Assembly: GCA_035707965.1 (NCBI GenBank)
Contig: DASSTJ010000103.1
Coordinates: forward strand, 1 to 12,369
DNA length: 12,369 nucleotides
Direction of reading: 5' to 3'
DNA from: DASSTJ01 sp035707965
Lineage (GTDB): Bacteria; Actinomycetota; Actinomycetes; Actinomycetales; Angustibacteraceae
Shown: positions 6,164 through 12,369 of the stretch, piece after piece
Numbering within the stretch: position 1 is the first letter of the stretch
Layout: each line of letters opens with the position of its first letter
Translations under genes and position numbers: made by a program
The notes under the pieces: generated by a model
The model's input: the letters and a program-made list of their open reading frames with translations, nothing else
Told to the model about the DNA's origin: nothing
The model's database searches: none

Positions 6164-7426
6164 ATGTCGACCTCTCCCAGCGCCCCTGTCCCCGCTTCGA
6201 CGCCTGACCCGGCGTCAGAGCCCGCCACCCGCGACACGGTTGCCTCGCCCGGCACGGACGAGCCGGTCGTCGTGCGCAGCTGCGAGGACCTGGTGGCCGC
6301 CGTGCCCTACCTCGTCGGGTTCCCGCCCGAGCACAGCCTGGTGCTGGTCAGCCTGCGCCGCCGCGGCTCCCGGCTCCGCCTGGGCCTCGTGGCGAGGTTC
6401 GACCTGCCCGACTCGGGCAGCGGCCCGCGCGGGCGCGTCCCTGCAGCCGTCCACGAGCTGGTGGAGCAGGCGGTGCAGGTGGTCCTGCGGGACGAGCCCG
6501 AGCAGGTGGTGGCGCTCGTCTTCGACTCCCGACCCTGCAGCCTAGACGCACCATGGCGTCGTCTCGTCCGACTGCTGTCCGAGGGGTTCGAGGCGGCCGA
6601 CGTCGCCGTGCTCGACGCGGTGCACGTCAGCGGCGACCGCTTCCGCTCGTACCGGTGTGACGACCCCACGTGCTGCCCTCCCGAAGGGCGGCCCGCTGCC
6701 CGGTGCGGTCCCGCGGTCGCGGCGCTCGTGGCCCGGGGGAGCGCGCCCCTGCCCAGCCGCGCGGCGCTCCACGAGGCCGTCCAAGCGAGCGACAAGGCGC
6801 GCGCAGCGGCGGTCGAGAAGGCCGCCCGGCGACACCAGGCGAGGATCGGCTCCTGCTGGGGCGACCTCTCCACGAGCAGGTGGCGCTCCTGGCAGCTCGA
6901 GTCGCTCCGGTTGATGCAGGAGGTGGCGGGACGCTACCTCGCCGGGTCCGGGGCGCTCGGGGACGAGGAGGCTGGGCGGATCGTCGCGGCGCTGTGCGAC
7001 ATCGCGGTGCGAGACGCCGCCGTCGTCCTGCTGTCCTCCTGGGGCGGTGGCGCGGACGGCGACGACGAGCCCTTGTCCGGTCCAGGGGAGCGCATGTCGG
7101 AGCTCGTCCGCCAGGGGCGCCAGCCCGCCTCCGGCTCGACGCCGATGACACCCGTCGGGCCGGCGCGAGACCAGCTCCTGGACGCCTTCTGGCTCGACCT
7201 CGCGACATCGTGCGACGGTCTGCTCGCCGTGCCGCCGTTGACCCTGCTGGGAGTGCACGTCTGGACGCAGGGCGAGGGCGCCCTGGCCCTGGCCGCTGTG
7301 GAAAGAGCGCTCCGGATCGACCCCTCCTACCGCTTCGCGCGCCTGCTGGACGAGGCGCTGCAGCTCGGCGTCCGGCCGACCGGCCGGCACGAGAAGGAAG
7401 ACGACGTCGCGAACGCCGTCTCATGA
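6164..7426 (+). CDS. DUF4192 domain-containing protein
   Basis: The 420-residue protein belongs to the actinobacterial DUF4192 family. The N-terminal hallmark VPYLVGFPPEHSLVLVSL occupies residues 47-64, and the central Cys motif RSYRCDDPTCCPPEG is at 161-175. The C-terminal third contains an alpha-helical stretch, LLGVHVWTQGEGALALAAVE (about 358-378), that resembles a repeat-like bundle. Residues 1-35 are Ser/Thr/Pro-rich and likely unstructured. No signal peptide or membrane segment is seen, so it is probably cytoplasmic. The clustered cysteines could bind a metal, but this is inference, and no function is known to me. The ATG at 6164 is chosen because the conserved N-terminal motif begins soon after it. 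It lacks a Shine-Dalgarno, so a leaderless mRNA or a different start is possible. The metY promoter starts 25 nt after its stop. Confidence 0.9.
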   Translation: MSTSPSAPVPASTPDPASEPATRDTVASPGTDEPVVVRSCEDLVAAVPYLVGFPPEHSLVLVSLRRRGSRLRLGLVARFDLPDSGSGPRGRVPAAVHELVEQAVQVVLRDEPEQVVALVFDSRPCSLDAPWRRLVRLLSEGFEAADVAVLDAVHVSGDRFRSYRCDDPTCCPPEGRPAARCGPAVAALVARGSAPLPSRAALHEAVQASDKARAAAVEKAARRHQARIGSCWGDLSTSRWRSWQLESLRLMQEVAGRYLAGSGALGDEEAGRIVAALCDIAVRDAAVVLLSSWGGGADGDDEPLSGPGERMSELVRQGRQPASGSTPMTPVGPARDQLLDAFWLDLATSCDGLLAVPPLTLLGVHVWTQGEGALALAAVERALRIDPSYRFARLLDEALQLGVRPTGRHEKEDDVANAVS

Positions 7427-7450
7427 CCTGAGACAAGCTGGGTCGGTCCG

Positions 7451-7479
7451 TGGACACTTCAGGACTGGGCGGGTATGGT
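7451..7479 (+). promoter_or_regulatory. Sigma-70 (SigA-type) promoter of the metY-metX riboswitch transcript
   Basis: TGGACA (7451-7456, five of six matches to TTGACA) is followed after exactly 17 nt by TATGGT (7474-7479, a TANNNT -10 box). The predicted start site, about 7 nt downstream, falls at 7486-7487, which is the first base of the SAM-IV aptamer. The agreement between the promoter spacing and the aptamer edge supports both calls. Confidence 0.8.
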
Positions 7480-7486
7480 CTCCCCA

Positions 7487-7599
7487 GGTCATGAGCGCCA
7501 GCGACAAGCCCCGGCTCGCTGGCCGGCAACCCTCCGCCGCGGTGGGGTGCCCCGGGTGATGACCGGGCCCGAGTCGTCTGGTTCGGGCAAGCGCGGGTC
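7487..7599 (+). ncRNA. SAM-IV riboswitch aptamer
   Basis: This element matches from memory the well-studied mycobacterial SAM-IV aptamer almost base for base in its conserved core. Examples are GGTCATGAG at the 5' end, CAAGCCCCGGCT, GCTGGCCGGCAACCCTCC, GGTGGGGTGCCCCGGGTGAT, and the 3' segment GCAAGCGCGGGTC. Pairings visible here are P1 GGTCAT (7487-7492) with ATGACC (7559-7564), and P2 GCCAGCG (7497-7503) with CGCTGGC (7517-7523). The P3 helix and the 3' extension with its own hairpin (CCCGA near 7568 with TCGGG near 7583) are also visible. SAM-IV is known in Actinomycetales and senses S-adenosylmethionine, normally lowering expression of methionine genes when SAM is high. Its position at the transcript start, ahead of metY and metX, fits that role. 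The switch mechanism is not evident from the aptamer. Confidence 0.95.
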
Positions 7600-7869
7600 C
7601 GTCACGACGACGGGCCCCAGGAGTCTGGAGCCGCATCGTGACCTGTCGAATGTGCTGCTGAGCCGCGCGACCACCCGTCGAGCTCGCTGACGTCGTTCCC
7701 GCCGCCTGGTGCGGGCGGGCCCGACGCGTGTCGTCGCAACTCCGGGCCTGCCGGCTGCCGTGTGGCCTCACCGGTCACGTGGCAGGTCGTGCGGAGCCAC
7801 CTGTCGTCCCTCACCCCGGGGTCGCCGCAGCACCGGCGACCTCATCCTCAGACCTGGAGCACAGCACCC
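7600..7869 (+). promoter_or_regulatory. Long structured metY leader (candidate SAM-IV expression platform)
   Basis: 270 nt separate the aptamer from the metY start codon and contain no credible gene. Three hairpins are visible. The first is GTCACGA (7601-7607) with TCGTGAC (7636-7642). The second is the strongest, CCCGCCGC with GCGGGCGGG, closed on the outside by CGTCG/CGACG (7691-7726). The third is GGGGTCGCC with GGCGACCTC (7818-7843), 12 nt before the metY Shine-Dalgarno. The middle one could act as a terminator, although it lacks a T-tract. The last one is placed to influence ribosome access. Which of these is switched by SAM cannot be decided by eye. Confidence 0.5.
7691..7726 (+). terminator. 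GC-rich hairpin in the metY leader, possible attenuator
   Basis: Inner stem CCCGCCGC (7698-7705) pairs with GCGGGCGGG (7711-7719, one bulged base) over a 5-nt loop. Outer stem CGTCG (7691-7695) pairs with CGACG (7722-7726). This is the most stable structure downstream of the SAM-IV aptamer and the best candidate for a riboswitch-controlled terminator. No U-tract follows. Confidence 0.4.
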
Positions 7870-9186
7870 ATGAGCAACGGATGGTCCTTCGAGACCCGAC
7901 AGATCCACGCCGGCCAGAGCCCTGACGAGGCCACCGGTTCGCGAGCCCTGCCGATCTATCAGACGACGTCGTACGTGTTCAAGGACACGGACCACGCCGC
8001 GAACCTGTTCGGACTCAAGGAGTTCGGCAACATCTACACCCGGCTCATGAACCCGACCACGGACGCCGTCGAGCAGCGGGTGGCGAGCCTGGAGGGCGGT
8101 GTCGGCGCGCTGCTCGTTGCTAGTGGCCAGTCGGCGGAGACGGTCGCCCTGCTGAACATCGCGGAGGCTGGCGACCACGTCGTCGCCAGCCCGAGCCTCT
8201 ACGGCGGAACGTACAACCTGCTGCACCACACGTTCCCCAAGCTCGGCATCGAGACGACCTTCGTCGAGAACCCCAGCGACATCGCGTCTTGGCAGGCGGC
8301 GATCCGCCCGAACACGAAGGTCTTCTTCGCCGAGACGGTGTCGAACCCACGACAGGACGTCCTCGACATCGAAGGCGTCGCCGCCGTCGCCCACGAGCAC
8401 GGTGTGCCGCTGGTCGTCGACAACACGATCCCCTCGCCCTACCTGATCCGTCCCCTCGAGTGGGGCGCGGACGTCGTCGTCCACTCGGCGACGAAGTACC
8501 TCGGCGGGCACGGCACGTCGATCGCCGGCGTGATCGTGGACGGCGGCACCTTCGACTACGCCCAGTACCCCGAGCGGTTCCCGAACTACAACCAGCCGGA
8601 CCCGAGCTACCACGGTCTCGTCTACGCCCGGGATCTCGGTGTCGGCAGCCCGTTGGGGGCGAACCTGGCCTTCATCCTCAAGGCTCGCGTGCAGCTGCTC
8701 CGTGATCTCGGGGCGGCGGCGTCGCCGTTCAACGCGTTCCTCATCGCCCAGGGCATCGAGACGCTCAGCCTGCGGGTCGAGCGGCACGTCCAGAACGCGC
8801 AGGCGGTCGCTGAGTGGCTGGAGGCGCGCGACGAGGTGCTGAGCGTCAACTACGCGGGCCTGCCCAGCAGCCCGTGGTACGAGCTGGGGCGCAAGTACGC
8901 GCCCAAGGGCACCGGGTCGGTGCTCGCCTTCGAGATCGAGGGCGGCCTGGAGGCCGGCAAGCGGTTCGTCGAGGCGCTCGAGCTGCACAGCCACGTGGCG
9001 AACATCGGCGACGTGCGGAGCCTCGTCATCCACCCTGCGTCGACGACCCACAGCCAGCTGACCGAGGAGGAGCAGCGCACCGCGGGGGTCACACCCGGGC
9101 TGGTTCGTCTCTCCGTCGGGATCGAGCACGTCGACGACATCCTCGCCGACCTCGAGGCTGGCTTCCGTGCGGCCAAGGCCGTGTGA
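7870..9186 (+). CDS. metY: O-acetylhomoserine sulfhydrylase (aminocarboxypropyltransferase) MetY
   Basis: The 438-residue PLP enzyme of the Cys/Met metabolism family catalyses O-acetylhomoserine + sulfide to homocysteine + acetate in the cytoplasm. This is the direct sulfhydrylation route to methionine. The PLP lysine is Lys209 in VVVHSATKYLGGHG (203-216). Other family sites are YTRLMNPTTDAVEQRVASLE (56-75), the cofactor-stacking SLYGGTYNLL (109-118), ETVSNP (155-160), VVDNT (182-186) and the substrate carboxylate-binding region SLVIHPASTTHSQL (384-397). The length of about 430-440 and the longer insert near 225-250 (FPNYNQPDPSYHGL) favour MetY over cystathionine gamma-synthase. The ATG at 7870 is chosen because the conserved MSNGWSFETRQIHAG starts there; GGAG lies 10 nt upstream. 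An upstream in-frame extension to 7762 runs through leader RNA structure and is unlikely. Expression is under the SAM-IV riboswitch. metX follows after 25 nt. Confidence 0.97.
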   Translation: MSNGWSFETRQIHAGQSPDEATGSRALPIYQTTSYVFKDTDHAANLFGLKEFGNIYTRLMNPTTDAVEQRVASLEGGVGALLVASGQSAETVALLNIAEAGDHVVASPSLYGGTYNLLHHTFPKLGIETTFVENPSDIASWQAAIRPNTKVFFAETVSNPRQDVLDIEGVAAVAHEHGVPLVVDNTIPSPYLIRPLEWGADVVVHSATKYLGGHGTSIAGVIVDGGTFDYAQYPERFPNYNQPDPSYHGLVYARDLGVGSPLGANLAFILKARVQLLRDLGAAASPFNAFLIAQGIETLSLRVERHVQNAQAVAEWLEARDEVLSVNYAGLPSSPWYELGRKYAPKGTGSVLAFEIEGGLEAGKRFVEALELHSHVANIGDVRSLVIHPASTTHSQLTEEEQRTAGVTPGLVRLSVGIEHVDDILADLEAGFRAAKAV

Positions 9187-9195
9187 GCGACGGCT

Positions 9196-9201
9196 GAGGA
9201 G
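9196..9201 (+). promoter_or_regulatory. Shine-Dalgarno of metX in the metY-metX gap
   Basis: GAGGAG lies 10 nt before the ATG at 9212, inside the 25-nt metY-metX gap. It selects this ATG over the in-frame upstream codons that overlap the end of metY. No promoter or terminator fits in the gap, so the two genes form one operon. Confidence 0.75.
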
Positions 9202-9211
9202 CGACGCCGAC

Positions 9212-10348
9212 ATGGACCACGGGGCGTGGGACTCCGACGACCCGCTCGGACATCGCCAGCTCGCCCGGATCGGCACCCTGGCCCTCGAGGCCCGGGGTGC
9301 CCTTCCGGACGTGCAGGTCGCGTTCGAGACCTGGGGCAGGTTGAACCAGGCCCGGGACAACGCCGTTCTCGTGCTGCACGCCCTGACCGGCGACAGCCAC
9401 GTCTCGGGTTCGGCCGGACCGGGGCACCCCACGGCAGGGTGGTGGGACGCGCTCGTCGGTCCCGGGCGCCCGCTCGACACCGACCGCTGGTTCGTCGTCG
9501 CGCCGAACGTCCTCGGTGGCTGCCAGGGGACGACCGGGCCGGCGTCGCCCGCACCGGACGGTCGCGCCTGGGGGTCGCGGTTCCCGTTCCTCACCATCCG
9601 CGACCAGGTGGCCGCCGAAGCCGCCCTCGCCGACGTCCTGGGGATCGAGACCTGGGCTCTGGTGCTCGGCGGCTCGATGGGAGGCATGCGGTCGCTCGAA
9701 TGGGCCGTGACCTACCCCGAGCGCGTCCGGGCCGCCGTGGTGCTCGCCTCGACCGGGTACGCGACCGCTGAGCAGATCGGCTGGTGCCATCCGCAGCTGC
9801 TGGCGATCCGCTCCGACCCGGCCTGGCAGGGTGGTGACTTCGACCGCTCCGGGCCCGGGCCGATGGCCGGCCTGGGGATCGCCCGGCGGATCGCGCACGT
9901 CACCTACCGCAGCGAGATCGAGCTCGCCGAGCGGTTCGGCCGGGAGGCGCAGAGCGGCGAGGTTCCTCTCGGTGGCGGCGGCCGGTACGCCGTCGAGAGC
10001 TATCTCGACCACCACGCGGACAAGCTCGCGCGCCGCTTCGACGCCGGATCGTACGTGACCCTGACCGAGGCGATGAACTCGCACGACGTGGGCCGCGGCA
10101 GGGGAGGGCTGTCGGCGGCGCTGAAGCGCGTGACGGCAGACCTGCACGTCGCCGCGGTGGACTCCGACCGCCTCTACCCGCGGCGGCTGTCCGAGGAGCT
10201 GGTGGCCGCCTCCCCGACGGCTCGACCGCTGCGAGTCCTGCAGTCCGAGTACGGCCACGACGGGTTCCTGATCGAGACGCACCAGGTCGGTTCGGTGGTG
10301 CGGGAGGCGCTCGGCTGCCCAGCAGTCGTCGGGTGCCGGGCCGGCTGA
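9212..10348 (+). CDS. metX: Homoserine O-acetyltransferase MetX
   Basis: The 378-residue alpha/beta-hydrolase-fold acyltransferase transfers an acyl group from acyl-CoA (normally acetyl-CoA) to homoserine, giving the substrate of MetY. The nucleophile is Ser155 in the elbow LGGSMGGMRSLEW (152-164). The acid is probably Asp319 in VDSDRLYP and the base His349 in SEYGHDGFL; spacings are close to those known for the H. influenzae enzyme. The oxyanion-side motif HALTGDSH (56-63) and NVLGGCQGTTGP (99-110) with SRFPFLTIRD (122-131) are MetX hallmarks. Some MetX-like enzymes use succinyl-CoA, and this cannot be excluded by eye, but pairing with a MetY under a SAM riboswitch favours acetyl. The ATG is set by GAGGAG. 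The C-terminus ends in a short tail, AVVGCRAG, without clear conservation. Confidence 0.96.
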   Translation: MDHGAWDSDDPLGHRQLARIGTLALEARGALPDVQVAFETWGRLNQARDNAVLVLHALTGDSHVSGSAGPGHPTAGWWDALVGPGRPLDTDRWFVVAPNVLGGCQGTTGPASPAPDGRAWGSRFPFLTIRDQVAAEAALADVLGIETWALVLGGSMGGMRSLEWAVTYPERVRAAVVLASTGYATAEQIGWCHPQLLAIRSDPAWQGGDFDRSGPGPMAGLGIARRIAHVTYRSEIELAERFGREAQSGEVPLGGGGRYAVESYLDHHADKLARRFDAGSYVTLTEAMNSHDVGRGRGGLSAALKRVTADLHVAAVDSDRLYPRRLSEELVAASPTARPLRVLQSEYGHDGFLIETHQVGSVVREALGCPAVVGCRAG

Positions 10349-10352
10349 CCCG
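10330..10352 (+). terminator. Hairpin overlapping the metX stop codon
   Basis: CGGGT (10330-10334) pairs with ACCCG (10348-10352), and GCC (10335-10337) pairs with GGC (10343-10345) inside, leaving a 5-nt loop and a 2-nt bulge. It may end the metY-metX operon. It is short and has no T-tract, so it is a weak call. Confidence 0.3.
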
Positions 10353-10490
10353 CGGGGCGCCGACGTCTGGGGGTTCCGCCGTGGTGGCGATGGCCGGTTC
10401 GCGGCCCGGTCGTCGTCGCGTCCGGTACGGTGCGAACCAGCCTGCCGCGAACGCGGCCGGTGCAGGACTTGACACCGCACAGGAGGTTCG

Positions 10491-10892
10491 ATGGCGATCG
10501 TCGTGGGTTTCGTCCCGACCAGCGAGGGCCGTGCTGCCCTGCGCCGCGCCGCCGAGGAGGCGAAGCTGCGCTCCACCCGGCTGATCGTGATCAACTCCAA
10601 CCGCGGCGGCAAGGACCTGGCGGCGGACGAGGCGAGCCGTTACGAAGCGGAGCTCGCGGGCGTGCAGCGCGAGCTGAGCGAGGCGGGGGTCGACCACGAG
10701 GTCCGTCAGCTCGTCCGCGGCCTGGAGCCGTCGGAGGACCTCATCGCGGTCGCGGAGGAAGTGGCCGCGGACTTCATCGTCATCGGGCTCCGCCGGCGCA
10801 CCCCTGTCGGCAAGCTGATCCTGGGTTCCAACGCGCAGCGCATCCTGCTGGACGCTCCCTGTCCCGTCCTGGCGGTCAAGGCCGACGCCTGA
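10491..10892 (+). CDS. Single-domain universal stress protein (UspA superfamily)
   Basis: The 133-residue protein covers one Usp domain. The N-terminal strand is AIVVGFVPTSEGRAAL (2-17). The C-terminal nucleotide-loop region reads FIVIGLRRRTPVGKLILGSN (95-114), followed by the last strand CPVLAVKADA. The usual ATP-binding pattern is G-x2-G-x9-G-S/T. Here the first Gly is 99, position 102 is Arg in place of Gly, and Gly112-Ser113 are kept, so nucleotide binding is likely but not certain. The GLRRRxPVGKLILGSNAQRIL form is one I know from actinobacterial Usp proteins. The ATG has a strong AGGAGG (10481-10486) 4 nt upstream. Proteins of this family act in the cytoplasm in stress and starvation survival, and the specific role is unknown. 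It lies 142 nt after metX, so it is probably not part of the methionine operon. Confidence 0.92.
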   Translation: MAIVVGFVPTSEGRAALRRAAEEAKLRSTRLIVINSNRGGKDLAADEASRYEAELAGVQRELSEAGVDHEVRQLVRGLEPSEDLIAVAEEVAADFIVIGLRRRTPVGKLILGSNAQRILLDAPCPVLAVKADA

Positions 10893-10909
10893 GCGGTACG
10901 TGGTCCCCG

Positions 10910-10929
10910 CGCGCCACCCGTTCGGCGCG
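10910..10929 (+). terminator. Hairpin after the universal stress protein gene
   Basis: CGCGCC (10910-10915) pairs perfectly with GGCGCG (10924-10929) across an 8-nt loop, starting 18 nt after the stop codon. All six pairs are G-C. It is a plausible terminator separating the stress gene from sigA. No T-tract follows. Confidence 0.45.
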
Positions 10930-11127
10930 ACACTGTCTGGCGGCTGCCCTCGGCTCTCTCCGACGTGTCACAATGGGTGGTCCAGTGCTGTCCACCCCAC
11001 GGATCCTCTGACGACGGATCCAGGGATACGGGCATGATCTCGCTCCCTCCGACGTTGTGCCGGGTACCGGAGCCGTGCCCGTACGCCCGCTCCGGTGCGC
11101 CAGACCATCCGTGACGAAAGGTAGTCC
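10930..11127 (+). promoter_or_regulatory. Upstream and leader region of the primary sigma factor gene
   Basis: The 198 bases contain two notable structures. ACGGATCC is repeated directly at 10999-11006 and 11014-11021, and because GGATCC is self-complementary these can also pair as a hairpin with a 9-nt loop. ACCGGAGC (11066-11073) pairs with GCTCCGGT (11089-11096), extendable to 10 pairs with GT/GC outside. I could not place a sigma-70 promoter with confidence. GAAAGG (11116-11121) is the Shine-Dalgarno, 6 nt before the GTG at 11128. Confidence 0.5.

Positions 11128-12369
<1,242 letters not shown>

Noticed and set aside
7762..7869. N-terminal extension of metY to 7762
   Set aside because: It would translate the leader hairpins, shows no conserved sequence, and is less consistent than the ATG at 7870, where the MetY N-terminal motif begins.
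10469..10474. Perfect TTGACA as a -35 box for the universal stress gene
   Set aside because: It lies only 16 nt before the start codon, so the -10 box would fall inside the coding region, and no -10-like sequence is there.
10969..10974. CACAAT as a -10 box for sigA
   Set aside because: It matches only four of six consensus bases and has no -35-like hexamer 16-18 nt upstream.
11009..11038. CTGACG with CATGAT as a sigA promoter
   Set aside because: Both boxes are weak (4/6) and the spacing of 19 nt is too long to support a call.

Overview
The window is about 72-75% G+C by eye, uses GTG starts often and has Shine-Dalgarno-led genes. It carries a SAM-IV riboswitch and an Ala/Lys-rich primary sigma factor. 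All of this points to a chromosomal region of a high-GC actinobacterium, probably a Micrococcales/Cellulomonas-like genome. The genus is an inference from overall impression, not from a search. No mobile element, CRISPR array, tRNA or rRNA gene is visible.

Layout. Positions 4476 down to 1 hold a minus-strand run of five genes: a rhodanese-type sulfurtransferase (sseA-like), sufE, an actinobacterial PolA-like DNA polymerase with a degenerate exonuclease domain, the ribosome-rescue hydrolase arfB, and a RecQ-family helicase cut by the left edge. The first four are very tightly packed (gaps of 6, 38 and 3 nt) and all start with GTG. A divergent intergenic region (4477-4748) separates them from plus-strand genes: an EcsC-family protein, a small DUF1232 membrane protein and a DUF4192 protein, with terminator-like hairpins after the first two.

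Positions 7451-10348 are the methionine/sulfur assimilation unit. A near-consensus sigma-70 promoter fires directly into a SAM-IV riboswitch (7487-7599). A 270-nt structured leader follows, then metY (O-acetylhomoserine sulfhydrylase) and metX (homoserine O-acetyltransferase). MetX makes O-acetylhomoserine and MetY adds sulfide to give homocysteine, so SAM feedback on this leader closes the loop. A single-domain universal stress protein follows. The window ends inside the primary sigma factor gene (sigA/hrdB type), which has a hairpin-containing 5' leader, region 1.1, a histone-H1-like Ala/Lys linker, and regions 1.2 to 2.4.

Overall this is a conserved housekeeping region, and I found no convincing new multi-gene system. 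The best points for follow-up are the promoter-riboswitch geometry and long expression platform of metY, the altered catalytic positions of the PolA-like enzyme, the repeated TCCACAGG motif in intergenic DNA, and the structured sigA leader.
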